Positions 53,411 to 62,534 of a stretch of DNA of 64,000 bases are shown here, in pieces. A program made the position numbers and the translations under genes. Within the stretch, counting starts at the first letter, position 1. The number at the start of each line of letters is the position of its first letter. The notes under the pieces were generated by a model. That model searched no databases and was not told where the DNA came from. It saw only the letters and a program-made list of their open reading frames with translations. This DNA comes from Laceyella putida (GTDB lineage: Bacteria; Bacillota; Bacilli; Thermoactinomycetales; Thermoactinomycetaceae), in contig NZ_JBHTBW010000052.1 in the NCBI RefSeq assembly GCF_042665195.1, positions 5,451-69,450 of the forward strand. Direction: 5' to 3'.

Positions 53411-54952
53411 TTACAATTGCTTCATTCTCTTCATTCTTTCCAGAAACATCGCTTTCAATTTACCTTTATCTATTTTTCCTGTCACAATCTTAGGTAGCGG
53501 ATCTTTTACTAGAACGACATCCCCTAATTTATACCTTTCGAGTTGAGCATGCACATGATTGAGGATTTGGGATTTATCTATGATCATCCCTTCTTTGACT
53601 CGTACAAAAGCGCAAGGGAATTCACCAAAATCGGGATGTTGTACACCTACAACGCATGCCTCTTCAATTCCCTCGATCTCAAAAATCACTTTCTCTACCT
53701 CACTTGGATAAACCCCACCAAATCCACTGAAATAAATTACATCTTTGTAACGGTCAACGATCTCAATAAACCCATCAGTGTCCACTTTGGCTGCATCACC
53801 TGTCAAATAGTAGCCTTCGTGGAAAGCTTCTTTAGTGGCTTCAGGATTTTTCCAATATTCTTGGAAGATTGTATCTCCACTTACAGCCAATTCACCTATT
53901 TGTCCGATCGGAAGCTCTTTCCTCGTCTCTCGATCCAATATTTTTACCTCAGGATACAAATAAACTTTGCCTACTGTATGGCATGAATCATACCCAAATT
54001 CTGGTTTCCAACACGAGACGATTCCATTTGTTTCTGTTGCTCCATAGACTTCTAAGACCTTGAAGCCCATTTCCTCCAAATTTTTGATTGTTCGGACCGG
54101 CACCTTGCTGCCTCCAGAAATAAAACGATCTAATGAAGGCAAAAGGTAATCGCTTTGCTCAATCATCTGAACAATAATGCTTAATAACGTCGGAGGCATA
54201 AAAGTCAGGTTGATCTTCTCTTGTTCCATGATGTCCAACAATCCTTTGGGATCCAACTGGGGCAAAAATACTAGCGTGTACTTTAATAGGGGCTGGGATA
54301 ACATAATGACAATTCCCGAAATGTGAAAAGTCGGTAAAGCAAGCAAGAAACGGTCACCCGGTTTATTTTCAGTCGTTCCGCTCGTCTTAATGGCACTGGC
54401 GATAAAGGCTTTATGGGTAGAAACCACTCCTTTAGGAAGCCCGGTGGTTCCCGATGTGAAAACAATGGTAATTGGATCATTTGGCTCCACTTCTATATCT
54501 GGATAGTCCATAGAATAAGTCCGCAACTCTCCTAAAAATCTTTTGGACAACTCATGATTTTCTACGATTTGTGCCGACGGGATACTATCAAGTAAGATCT
54601 TTTCTTTCACCAAAGGAGCAAATCGATCTTCATAAAGGACAAACTTCGCATCAATATGATCCAACGCCCATTCGGTCATTTCTTTTGACCACATAAAATT
54701 GAGTGGAACAGCAATAGCCCCTATTTTGGCAATGGCCATTAAGGAGATAGGAGCTGCACCATTGATGCCTACAAGGTAAGCTACCCGATCCCCTTTTTGT
54801 ACTCCGTTATGTAATAAGTAGTTGGCTAACTGATTGGTTAAGATATTGTACTCTTTAAAAGTAAGCTTCATGCCAGGGCTGACAACCGCTTCCTGATTCG
54901 CATAATACTGCGAACTTGATTGCAACATTTGTCCAAGCGTTTGTGAATTCAC
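53411..54952 (-). CDS. Class I adenylate-forming enzyme (acyl-CoA synthetase-like)
   Basis: About 513 residues from GTG 54952 or TTG 54955, placed by an AGGAG 10 bases upstream; a longer frame reaches 54994. The AMP-binding P-loop IVFTSGTTGLPKGVVSTH, VYGATETNG, GEL-type IGQIGELAVSGD and YYLTGDAAKVD, with the C-terminal catalytic lysine in PKIVTGKIDKGKL. It activates a carboxylic acid to acyl-AMP, then usually CoA thioester. Substrate class unknown (fatty or aromatic acid). Monocistronic. Confidence 0.9.
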   Translation of the reverse strand: MNSQTLGQMLQSSSQYYANQEAVVSPGMKLTFKEYNILTNQLANYLLHNGVQKGDRVAYLVGINGAAPISLMAIAKIGAIAVPLNFMWSKEMTEWALDHIDAKFVLYEDRFAPLVKEKILLDSIPSAQIVENHELSKRFLGELRTYSMDYPDIEVEPNDPITIVFTSGTTGLPKGVVSTHKAFIASAIKTSGTTENKPGDRFLLALPTFHISGIVIMLSQPLLKYTLVFLPQLDPKGLLDIMEQEKINLTFMPPTLLSIIVQMIEQSDYLLPSLDRFISGGSKVPVRTIKNLEEMGFKVLEVYGATETNGIVSCWKPEFGYDSCHTVGKVYLYPEVKILDRETRKELPIGQIGELAVSGDTIFQEYWKNPEATKEAFHEGYYLTGDAAKVDTDGFIEIVDRYKDVIYFSGFGGVYPSEVEKVIFEIEGIEEACVVGVQHPDFGEFPCAFVRVKEGMIIDKSQILNHVHAQLERYKLGDVVLVKDPLPKIVTGKIDKGKLKAMFLERMKRMKQL

Positions 54953-54994
54953 CAAAAGATCATCACTCCTGTCTTTATGAAATAGTAAAATCAT

Positions 54995-55311
54995 CTAAAT
55001 TAATACTATGATTATAACAGAAACAATTTCCATGGGGTAAGTCCGAAATATGTTCTAAATTGGCCATAAAGAAAGAAAAATTTAAAGGTAAACGAGCGCA
55101 AAGGCCCTCCTGTTCATGATTTGATTTATTTCATGTACGGATGACAAATCATCCATAGTTAACGCTCTGCACCTCAATTGCTCACTTTATATATTGATGG
55201 GTAACAATATCAGTCCCTTTTCCTGTTTGTCTTCAACCAGGTTCAACGATCTCATTACCTTCTTTTCAATATCTCCGTTTGGTCACCAATGGGCCCAAGG
55301 AGTGAAGTTCC
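54995..55311. other. Intergenic, nothing identified
   Basis: About 317 bases between two minus-strand genes. Apart from a promoter-like AT-rich stretch near 54995-55020 upstream of the ligase gene, no gene, hairpin or repeat was seen. Confidence 0.5.
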
Positions 55312-56313
55312 TTATTCTAACCTAAGCCAATCCGCCATATCCAAGCGCGTCACTGGCAAGTCATTTTCAATATCTTGGCGGGTTTGCGCTATCACTCTTG
55401 CCCGTTCCCCGGTTAATTGCGTGAAGTCGAGTTTTTGATGGTAAAATACATACATGGCAATCCGCCGGAGTTTCATAAAGACAGGTAGCCATTTCCACCA
55501 ATAAGCGTCTAGATGGTGTTCCGTCTCATATCCTTTTTTGAAATGAATCAAGAAATCGGAAGCGAACTCCCGCTCTCCTTTTCCCCGCCCCGGAGGTTTG
55601 CCGAACCGGGTCAATGAGTGGTAGAGAATGATCGCTATATCGTTAATGAACCAATGGTAACAGCTATCATCAAAATCAAACGCGGTGATGCTGTTTGCCT
55701 GGATGAAGAAGTTCCGTGTATGCAGGTCGCTGTGAATTAAGCCATAACTATTGGATTCCTTAGTCAGTGAATGCAATTGGTTCATTAGTTCTTCTGCCCT
55801 TTTCAACACAAGCGTTTCAGATGGCGGAATACTTTCTTCTACCTTTAGTAAATCTTCCTCCCACCACTCCCGCCTTCGATATGGAACCGCTGGTTGATAT
55901 GAACAAGAATGGGCATGCAACCATCCCGTTAACTTGCCCCACTGATAAAACAAACGCTCATTCCAATCTGCTTGTTGCGGCAAACGCCCTTTCGCCTTCT
56001 CAAATAATACGGCGGTCAACCCGTGTTCCGCTTGTTCCGCCAAGTTCCCTTCGCTGGATGGAATCACATCGGTGACAGGTCCGCCCTTTCCGGCCAGATA
56101 ATGAACAAAGTCCACTTCTGCCAGCACTTCTTCAAATGACCTGCGATGCGAAGGTGTCAAACGAAGAATCATGGGATTATGATGATCTTGATATTCATAA
56201 ACAGCATTTACATTACCGTCGAGCCGAATCAATCTGTTTGGATTCAAATCGTATTTCCTCGCTATTGCGGCAATGGTTTTGTAGTTTATCAGAGAAGCGA
56301 TTTCTTTTTTCAT
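55312..56313 (-). CDS. Aminoglycoside phosphotransferase-fold kinase (APH family)
   Basis: 333 residues. The catalytic loop HSDLHTRN (194-201) and the metal-binding DFDD (213-216) define the APH/choline-kinase fold. The N-terminal nucleotide lobe (LNPNRLIRLDGNVNAVYEYQ, MILRLTPSHRRSFEEVLAEV) is intact. AGGAGG precedes the ATG. Members phosphorylate small hydroxyl compounds such as homoserine, choline or sugars; antibiotic resistance should not be assumed. Confidence 0.88.
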   Translation of the reverse strand: MKKEIASLINYKTIAAIARKYDLNPNRLIRLDGNVNAVYEYQDHHNPMILRLTPSHRRSFEEVLAEVDFVHYLAGKGGPVTDVIPSSEGNLAEQAEHGLTAVLFEKAKGRLPQQADWNERLFYQWGKLTGWLHAHSCSYQPAVPYRRREWWEEDLLKVEESIPPSETLVLKRAEELMNQLHSLTKESNSYGLIHSDLHTRNFFIQANSITAFDFDDSCYHWFINDIAIILYHSLTRFGKPPGRGKGEREFASDFLIHFKKGYETEHHLDAYWWKWLPVFMKLRRIAMYVFYHQKLDFTQLTGERARVIAQTRQDIENDLPVTRLDMADWLRLE

Positions 56314-56539
56314 CTTGCGATCCTCCTATAGTTAAGATATCATCTGGTGTTTTTTTTGGAGAATAGATTGTTTGTTTCACAAACTTGTTTGGATATTATT
56401 CTGGTTTTTGGTGCTTCCTTTCTCTCTCAAAGCGTCACAAGTGATGCGGCCCTTTTTGATTGCGAATTATTGTGAATAGACAATCTCTTGACAATGTAAA
56501 TATTAATAAAGAACTAGACAAATGGGGTCAGGCAACTTG

Positions 56540-56865
56540 GAGGTGAACCCATCCCACCAGAAAAATTAGAACAGACGATAGAAATACTTGATGAACTCTT
56601 TAATGAAGATAAGACTAACCCGACGATAAGGCCATCTCCGACCTGTGCGCCCCCCTTTTCGCCCAAGGAGCCCACTATGCAGTTCGAAGACGCCGTCACC
56701 GCTGGCTGGGACGTCGCCACCCGGGACGAACCGCAACCCACCACCGACTACTTCGCCGCGCTGCTGGCCCGGTATCCCGATGATCCTCGGCCGCGCAGAC
56801 GAAGCCGTGGCTACTGGTCCCCCAGCGACGACGACGGCCGCTCACATCCAGGCGAGTAGCCGGCT
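56540..56865 (+). pseudogene. GC-rich foreign fragment, actinobacterial-type TPR protein remnant
   Basis: From about 56640 to 56870 the DNA turns strongly GC-rich. ATG 56677 starts MQFEDAVTAGWDVATRDEPQ followed by TDYFAALLARYPDDPR, and in another frame LGRADEAVA: together the start of a tetratricopeptide protein as seen in actinomycetes, with an internal deletion and frame change. Just upstream (56540-56640) an ordinary-composition frame (IPPEKLEQTIEILDELFNED) appears fused to it. No intact gene. Confidence 0.5.
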
Positions 56866-57430
56866 TCGCCCCTTCCCGGCGATGGACATCCTAGAACATA
56901 CGAAAGGCTAATTTTCGGCGAGCATATGATTGTCTTGGACCCCGGAGCTGTGAACCTCCGGAGTTTTACATTTATTTTATATCTATCATGCCGCTTTTGC
57001 ACTTGTCTGGACCTGAAAATGCACTAACAATAATACTAGCATTAGTACTAACGGAAACCTTAACCCCTATGAAAAAAATGGCACTAAACATAAATTGGAT
57101 AAAACAAGTTTCCATTGCCAATCTTTCCAGAGTGGAGGGCGATAGATGTCATCGCAGTTCTTCTTCCAGAAGTTCATTTTGTATCGGAAGATTCACAAAA
57201 AAACGCCATCCTTTCTTATATCTCTAAAGAAAGAATAGCGTTTTTTCTTCTTGGTGGTATACTTTTTTCTTACCTATATGGCTATGGGGTGACTGTACAT
57301 ATCCATCAAGGTAAGGTTTCTTTATTACTCCAAAACGAGAAAACGGGCTATTCCATAGCAAGAATGCATTTTTTGTGTTTTGGGGATACAAACAGATCTA
57401 AATAAAAGCTAACAAGATGCCAATAAAATT
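56866..57430. other. Region without a convincing gene
   Basis: A hairpin ggagctgtgaacctccggagtt near 56944-56965 and low-complexity AT sequence. Frames of 60-96 codons here (56988-57227, 57115-57405) lack ribosome binding sites; the second (LLPEVHFVSEDSQKNAILSY, then RIAFFLLGGILFSYLYGYG) has a protein-like look and could be a remnant. Confidence 0.35.
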
Positions 57431-57469
57431 CCTAGTACATACCCTGTTTTGAGTACATACCCCGTTTTG
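57431..57469. repeat. Short tandem duplication
   Basis: gtacataccctgttttga is directly followed by gtacataccccgttttgg, two near-identical 18-base units at the end of the YkgJ-family gene. Confidence 0.6.
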
Positions 57470-57470
57470 G

Positions 57471-57818
57471 TTACTTGAAATATTTCCATGTAAAATCCAA
57501 AGATAATATTCCAACATGTTTTTCTTTGGCATTCCAATTATCTTTTGTAGCTAATTCTGGTTTGCGGAAACAAGATAGGTTTTTATGATACCCAAACACA
57601 CGACAAATTTCAGGCCTTGCCTCATAAATTCCGCATTTATCGTTATCTAAATCATAGAAAATACAGGTTCCATAATACCTATTTTGATTCTCCAGCTCTA
57701 AACGTTTTTTAAGAGGCATGGATTTAATTTTCTTTTTTATTTTCTTAAGTTCTTGCTCCGTGACAGGAACAGGCCCACAACACATTCCTTTGCATCCTTC
57801 ACATGGTAGCTTCTCCAC
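57471..57818 (-). CDS. YkgJ-family cysteine cluster protein
   Basis: 115 residues. The N-terminal CEGCKGMCCGPVPVTEQEL, the central CIFYDLDNDKCGIYEARPEICR and a late C in NLSCFRKPE are the eight-cysteine pattern of the YkgJ/UPF0153 zinc- or iron-chelating family. Function unknown; possibly a metal-cluster protein. ATG 57818. Monocistronic. Confidence 0.88.
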   Translation of the reverse strand: MEKLPCEGCKGMCCGPVPVTEQELKKIKKKIKSMPLKKRLELENQNRYYGTCIFYDLDNDKCGIYEARPEICRVFGYHKNLSCFRKPELATKDNWNAKEKHVGILSLDFTWKYFK

Positions 57819-58048
57819 ATGTATCCCCTCTGTGTATATTTAACTAACTTCATCACTCAGTTAAATAATATTTTTCAGATAAGGCTCCATTAAAGTGGTG
57901 ATTTTTTATATTTCTATTCTCTATAATAACAGCTACCCGCTAGATAATCAAATAAATTATAATTATAACATAAAAAATGAAATTTGTCAATAGGCTTTTG
58001 ATGGGTTCAGGCAGCCTTTCCATGCCATCAAACTATATAAAAGGATGC

Positions 58049-58672
58049 CTACAAAGCAGAAAAAACTTTTCCCGATGAGCGCCGATGGACAAATGTAGCG
58101 AATGGGAAAACGGTTTTGGAGCGATCGCGATTGCCATTTCTCCATCCAAAAGATGATTTTGAAATAGCTTCTAATAGGTCGCCCATATTAAATGAGAGGG
58201 AAATTAATGTTTGAAAGGAACCTTTAATCATTACTAGAAATACACCTGTTAATGATAGGAACAGTCCATACCCTAAACGTTTGTCCCATGCCTCATGCAG
58301 GAAAAGTACAGCTCCCAAGGTAATAAATACAGGAGTGGTCGCCATAATTAAAGATCCGTTAACCGCAGAGGTATATTTCAAGGCTATAAAGAAAAAAGCA
58401 TTATAACTAAAAATTCCGGTAACAGCCATGAGAACTAGGCCTAACCAAAATCTTTTTAACACCTCTAAGTTCCATTCTGACCGAATTAAAACGATAACAA
58501 GTAAAATCAATCCAACTAAACCAAACCGTAGTGTTGCTGCTGTTATCGGTGATATTTCTGTAATAACATGTTTAGCCGCGCCAAAAGCACCTTCCCAAAA
58601 CAGTGGAACTAACAATAACAAAAAATAGATACTTATATTACTTTTTTCAGATTGACAACCCACTTCTCTCAC
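58049..58672 (-). pseudogene. EamA/DMT-family transporter, truncated by repeat copy F
   Basis: Residues 1-165 are a normal DMT transporter (YFLLLLVPLFWEGAFGAAKH, TAATLRFGLVGLILLVIVLI, YTSAVNGSLIMATTPVFITL), about five to six helices. After NMGDLL the codons come from repeat copy F. Full-length relatives have ten helices and about 300 residues, so the second half is missing. Beyond the repeat the frame ILLYSLMAWKG may be the original C-terminus. It follows the GntR gene by 30 bases and was probably its target. Confidence 0.8.
58050..58173 (-). repeat. TA-flanked MITE-like repeat, type 2, copy F, left end deleted
   Basis: One end reads TAGAAGCTATTTCAAAA-type (tagaagctatttcaaaatc), and the core matches copies D and E. 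The other end keeps only TACAA before joining the core, so about 20 bases of that terminus are lost. It forms the false C-terminus of the EamA gene. Confidence 0.8.
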
Positions 58673-58702
58673 TGCCTTCCTATTGTCAGCTTTTAATCTA
58701 TA

Positions 58703-59371
58703 CTAATCCAGCACTCTATAAACCTCCTCCATGGGTCTTAACCAGTTTTGTTTCATGATTTGCGAGGCATTTTCCCCGTCACGTTCAGCAAAAGATTTAA
58801 TAATCAATTCATGCTCTTTTAAAGAATCATTTTTTGATGTCACAGGTTGTTGTAAAAAAACGTATTTCAGACGACGGATGTGTAACTGTAGAATGGACGA
58901 AAAATGAGAAATATACGGGTTGTCGGCAATATCGAGAATTAAATAATGAAATTGTTCATCGGTTTCCATGGCTTTAATGTGTTGTTCGTTATTTATGGCT
59001 GATTCATATTGCAAGTTTATTTCTTTTAATTTTTCAATTTGGTCCACCGTAATGATTTTTGCCGCTTCTTCAGCTGCTAGAGCTTGGAGAGAAGCAAGAG
59101 GAGAATAAATTTTGAGTACGTCTTTTTTTGAAATGGTTGTTACTTTTGTTTCTTTACCAGGAAATGTTTCAACAAATCCCTGCATTTGAAGTAATTGCAA
59201 AGCTTCTCTGACCGGAGTGCGACTAATACCTAATGCCTCGGCTATTTCTCCATCATACAGCTTTTCACCTGGCGTAAGAGTTCCATCAATGATCCACCGT
59301 TGTAGTTGGTTAAAAGCCTTTTCTTTTGCAGACATTCGTATAGGTGATGAAAAATCTTTTGGTATCGGCAT
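58703..59371 (-). CDS. GntR-family regulator (FadR/FCD subfamily)
   Basis: 222 residues from ATG 59371 (GGGGTG upstream); ATG 59389 has no site. LQRWIIDGTLTPGEKLYDGE and LGISRTPVREALQLLQMQGF form the GntR winged helix. The C-terminal FCD domain (residues 85-215) has the expected D...H..., H and H metal-ligand pattern in DEQFHYLILDIADN and HELIIKSF. It precedes the EamA gene. FCD members sense carboxylic acids. Confidence 0.9.
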   Translation of the reverse strand: MPIPKDFSSPIRMSAKEKAFNQLQRWIIDGTLTPGEKLYDGEIAEALGISRTPVREALQLLQMQGFVETFPGKETKVTTISKKDVLKIYSPLASLQALAAEEAAKIITVDQIEKLKEINLQYESAINNEQHIKAMETDEQFHYLILDIADNPYISHFSSILQLHIRRLKYVFLQQPVTSKNDSLKEHELIIKSFAERDGENASQIMKQNWLRPMEEVYRVLD

Positions 59372-59404
59372 GGAATATAAACACCCCATATTTTAGATTT
59401 ATCA

Positions 59405-59426
59405 GAAATATATCGCATATATATTC
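59405..59426. promoter_or_regulatory. Inverted repeat, probable GntR operator
   Basis: gaaatatatcgcatatatattc is a near-palindrome 35 bases upstream of the GntR start, in the place expected for autoregulation. Confidence 0.5.
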
Positions 59427-59803
59427 AAAAGTCAAATTTTTAATTGGGGTGGAACCGTGCGGATACGCGGTGGGTCTTGCGTGAGGGGAAAGGGACGAAG
59501 ATTTATTCGCTGAGACAATGGCCGGGCTGATTTATTTACTTTTGATTCGATCATATATTTAGTCTGTCATATTGATACATTGTTCTGAAGGCCACGGCGC
59601 TTACGTTCTATCTTGACGTGATTTCTGTTTGCCCGCAAGAATGGACTTTTTCGTTCTTGTGAGTTATTCTAACAGGGCGGATACCGCAATTCGCCGGGGG
59701 GGATTTGGCATATTGCCCCATTCATTGCCGCTACCTCCTCGCTGAATATCGCACCTTCGCCTTCCAGATAATAAATCAGATATAACAAAGGAGCTTGACC
59801 ACA
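59427..59803. other. Intergenic region with possible gene scrap
   Basis: A short frame near 59450-59535 (NRADTRWVLREGKGTKIYSL, then RQWPG and a stop) looks like the C-terminus of a lost gene. Nothing else is identifiable before the YciI ribosome binding site at 59788. Confidence 0.3.
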
Positions 59804-60067
59804 ATGGCTTACTTCGCCGCGATCTTACATATGGAAAATCCCGAAAAAAACCAAACATATCGTCCACACCACTTGGCCTATTTGGAAGAACTTGAACAAC
59901 AAGGGAAGATTTTCGCCAAAGGACCCTTCATCGATGGCGCGGGCGGCATGGTGATTTACATTGCTGATTCATTGGAAGAAGCCAAGGAATTGGCTGAGAA
60001 AGACCCTTACGTCATTGAGGGGGTCCGTCGTCTGGAACTGCATGAATGGAAGATGGTTCGAGCTTAA
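59804..60067 (+). CDS. YciI-family protein
   Basis: 87 residues from ATG 59804 (AAAGGAG 10 bases upstream; the TTG at 59795 is too close to the site). The pattern HHLAYLEELEQQGKIFAKGP, DGAGGMVIYIADSLEEAKEL, DPYVIEGVRRLELHEWKMV is the YciI/YCII ferredoxin-like fold with the conserved His and Asp. Possibly a small lyase or dehydrochlorinase-like enzyme; role unknown. Confidence 0.88.
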   Translation: MAYFAAILHMENPEKNQTYRPHHLAYLEELEQQGKIFAKGPFIDGAGGMVIYIADSLEEAKELAEKDPYVIEGVRRLELHEWKMVRA

Positions 60068-60294
60068 ATGATTTTTTTGATATTGACGGAACATTGCTTG
60101 ACCATGATCAGGCCGAAATGAGAGGAGGAGCGTTTGACTTCTTACAACATCGTCAGAAGAGGCACGCTCCTCCCATGGACACTCTTATTGCGCATTGGCA
60201 AACACCGCGAACAAATGAAAGAGATCCGTTGACTGAACAGAAAGCGGACGAACAATTTGATCTATACTTGACATGCTATCTGTCTCATCACTGA
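60067..60294 (+). pseudogene. HAD-family hydrolase remnant (YjjG-like)
   Basis: ATG 60067 overlaps the YciI stop. With one more T in the seven-T run the start would read MIFFDIDGTLLDHDQAE, the HAD nucleophile motif; as it stands the frame is shifted. Further on FDFLQHRQ, DTLIAHWQ, NERDPLTEQKADEQFDLYLT resemble the cap of YjjG-type nucleotidases. The rest of the enzyme, including the later catalytic motifs, is missing. Confidence 0.7.
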
Positions 60295-60305
60295 CTTCAG
60301 AAAGG

Positions 60306-60927
60306 TTATTCAGTGTGATTGTCGCAGTAAATGTGCATCGCCTCTTTCATAAATGCAGCCAAGCCTTTGGCGTATTTATCGATATTGGCGGTAAAGCGCT
60401 CATCGGCAACGTACATGTCGCCAAGTCCCCGAAAAATCTCAAGCGTACACGGATAAAAGTTATCGGAAATATGCTGTCTCCAAGCGCCGATCACCTGCTG
60501 AACCTCTGGGGCCGCAGGGTCTTTATCCATGTAAGTCACCAACTTCTTATAAATTTCATCACTACGGGCCATGATACGGGCCCACTCCTTCTCAGAATGC
60601 TTTGACAGTTCCCCCATGGCGTCAACACCGTACCGTACTCTGATTTCTTCTGCATACTTCTTCTGATGCTCTTCAATCTCTTTCATATCGAAGCCATCGA
60701 ATAAGTCTTGTTTGCTCATTTGGATTTCTCCTTCCATGGAATCGATGGTTCGTTCCAACGTTCTGATCATTTCCTCAAGCCGCTTCTTCTTCTGAAGGAG
60801 TAGCTCCTTGTGCGTCAGCAAAGCCTGTTTACGGTCAAATTGCGGACTGTCCAAAATCTCTTTAATTTCCTGCAGATGGAACCCGATCTCCTTAAAAAAC
60901 AAAAACTTCCTTGACCAGATAAGGCAT
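60306..60927 (-). pseudogene. TipA-like MerR regulator with the DNA-binding half deleted
   Basis: ATG 60927, behind AGGAGGTGATG, begins MPYLVKEV and then jumps, out of frame, to FFKEIGFHLQEIKEIL, the end of a MerR HTH domain. About 50 residues with the helix-turn-helix and wing are missing. The dimerisation coiled coil and the TipAS ligand domain (YGVDAMGELSKHSEKEWARI, then WRQHISDNFYPCTLEIFRGL) are intact to the stop at 60306. The remaining long frame starts at 60902. Relatives bind thiopeptides or other drugs and activate efflux genes; an MFS gene lies upstream on the same strand. Confidence 0.82.
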
Positions 60928-60947
60928 TTTCATCACCTCCTGCCTTT

Positions 60948-60982
60948 AGCTTAGGGGATAACGTAACGTCAGAGTCAACACG
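60948..60982 (-). promoter_or_regulatory. MerR-type promoter/operator
   Basis: On the minus strand ttgactctgacgttacgtta is followed by tcccctaagct: a -35 TTGACT, a TGACGT-t-ACGTTA dyad in a long spacer, and a -10 region. This is the layout of MerR/TipA-controlled promoters and suggests the gene was autoregulated. Confidence 0.6.
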
Positions 60983-60997
60983 TTTTTTCATGGCAAT

Positions 60998-61034
60998 AAA
61001 GGGTCAATGGCTAGCCTTAGCCATTGACCCTTTT
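60998..61034 (-). terminator. Terminator after the MFS gene unit
   Basis: aaagggtcaatggct pairs exactly with agccattgacccttt around a 6-base loop, with T/A tracts on both sides. It overlaps the stop codon of the small ORF downstream of the MFS gene. Confidence 0.75.
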
Positions 61035-61207
61035 CCCTTGTTTGGCGACTTCTCTCAATGCCGCCATATCTCCACTCATTTGCATGATCTCATCTGAAAA
61101 CAGCTTTTAATCCCTTTTGCCGAATTCTTAATAAATCGCACCCCTGTATGGCCAGAGATGGGATACTTCTCATTCGGAGTTGGAACCGCACAAACCACTT
61201 CATTCAT
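61017..61207 (-). pseudogene. Small gene coupled to the MFS gene, frameshifted
   Basis: ATG 61207 overlaps the MFS stop (TGATG). The first frame reads MNEVVCAVPTPNEKYPISGH, TGVRFIKNSAKGIK; one more A in a four-A run joins it to KLFSDEIMQMSGDMAALREV, AKQGKRVNG and a stop inside the terminator. Without that base it ends after 43 residues. Not recognised; no membrane helix. Confidence 0.45.
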
Positions 61208-62472
61208 CAATGTGCTTCCGGCGAGGACGGACCCTCCATCGGTTGCTTGGCCGACAGGCGATACAATGGCAGGATCGTAAGCATGCCCACTACGAACAGA
61301 AATGCCGCGATCTCATACATCACCACGACAGACCACATGTTTTTGAGCGGGCCGGCAATGCTCATGGTCACTACCATGGCGCCAGTAAATAAAGGGCTCA
61401 AAATCCCATTGACCCGACCGACAAACGATTCTTCCGAATTCTGCAAGATCATCGTATTGATCCCGATCTGGATCATTGGCAACACCAGACCGGTTATCAA
61501 TTGAGCCAACAATGTCAACCACAAGACCGTAGACAATCCTGAAATGGCCATCCCCAACGCGCTGACGAGCATGCCCAACATCAACAGCTTCTGTGGGGCT
61601 GCGGTTTTGGCAAAGCTCATGGCGATCCCGCCTCCCAAGATCATGCCCAATCCGTTTGCGGTCATCAGCCATTGCAGTTGTTCTTTCGGCAAGCCCAACT
61701 GTTCAGTCACAAGGAAAATCCCCATTGGTTGGATCAAGCCCAACGCCAGTCCTGCCGCAAAAAAACAGGCTCCGAGTAATGTGAGCACCCGTTTGGACAG
61801 TACATATCGAATGCCGTCCATCATTTCTTGAAGCAAGGATGTCTTTGTTTTATCCTCGTCCGATAAGCGATCTTCCGGCAAGAAGAACAGCACCGCCGCC
61901 GATAACAAGAAGGAGATTCCCATCATACCAATCGCCACATCGATTCCCCATTGCTGATAAACGAAGGTGCCCAGCACAGGACCCAGGATCATGAAGACGG
62001 CAAACATTGTCTGATATATCGACATTCCCATCTGAATCAGCTCTTCCGGCACATGCATTTTAAACAGCTTCATGCCCGACGGCTGGGAAAATTGAGACAA
62101 GATGGCCGATACGAGCGTGGCAAAAAACACGGCTTTCCATGTGCCGAACACAAGTGCGAGCAGCACCGCAAAAATGGATGCGGCACTCAAAAGATCGCAC
62201 CAAATCATGGTTCGTTTGGGTCTCCAACGGTCAGCGAAGGTGCCGCCAATAAAGGAAAAGATAAATATCGGGGCAAATTCGGCCACGGAAATCATGGATA
62301 CCGCAAAAGCATCCCCATGCGTTTTGTCCATCACAAACAACAATACCGCGAAATTCCGAACCCAGACGCCAATCTGCAAAAACAAACCAGACAACAGGAT
62401 GACCTGAACAAATCGATTCTTAAATAAACCGGACATGTTGGGAGACATGTGTTTTTTCTTTTGTTCGTGCAT
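61207..62472 (-). CDS. MFS efflux-type transporter
   Basis: 421 residues with twelve predicted helices. FIGGTFADRWRPKRTMIWCD is the 2-3 loop of the MFS; FLPEDRLSDEDKTKTSLLQE is the central cytoplasmic loop. It resembles macrolide/enterobactin-exporter-like MFS proteins. GGGGGAAAATCC precedes the ATG. It lies upstream of the TipA-like MerR gene, and its leader contains two hairpins, suggesting drug-inducible attenuation. Substrate unknown. Confidence 0.88.
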   Translation of the reverse strand: MHEQKKKHMSPNMSGLFKNRFVQVILLSGLFLQIGVWVRNFAVLLFVMDKTHGDAFAVSMISVAEFAPIFIFSFIGGTFADRWRPKRTMIWCDLLSAASIFAVLLALVFGTWKAVFFATLVSAILSQFSQPSGMKLFKMHVPEELIQMGMSIYQTMFAVFMILGPVLGTFVYQQWGIDVAIGMMGISFLLSAAVLFFLPEDRLSDEDKTKTSLLQEMMDGIRYVLSKRVLTLLGACFFAAGLALGLIQPMGIFLVTEQLGLPKEQLQWLMTANGLGMILGGGIAMSFAKTAAPQKLLMLGMLVSALGMAISGLSTVLWLTLLAQLITGLVLPMIQIGINTMILQNSEESFVGRVNGILSPLFTGAMVVTMSIAGPLKNMWSVVVMYEIAAFLFVVGMLTILPLYRLSAKQPMEGPSSPEAH

Positions 62473-62534
62473 GGATTTTCCCCCTACCCTCTTGAGTGAT
62501 CACGACTATTCCATCCATCTCCGCCTCTTCATGC

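Noticed and set aside
55312..56313. Antibiotic resistance gene
   Set aside because: Only the general APH kinase fold is visible; close similarity to known resistance enzymes cannot be claimed by eye.
57431..57469. Regulatory direct repeat
   Set aside because: Two 18-base units at the end of a gene look like a simple duplication; no regulator or promoter context supports a binding site.
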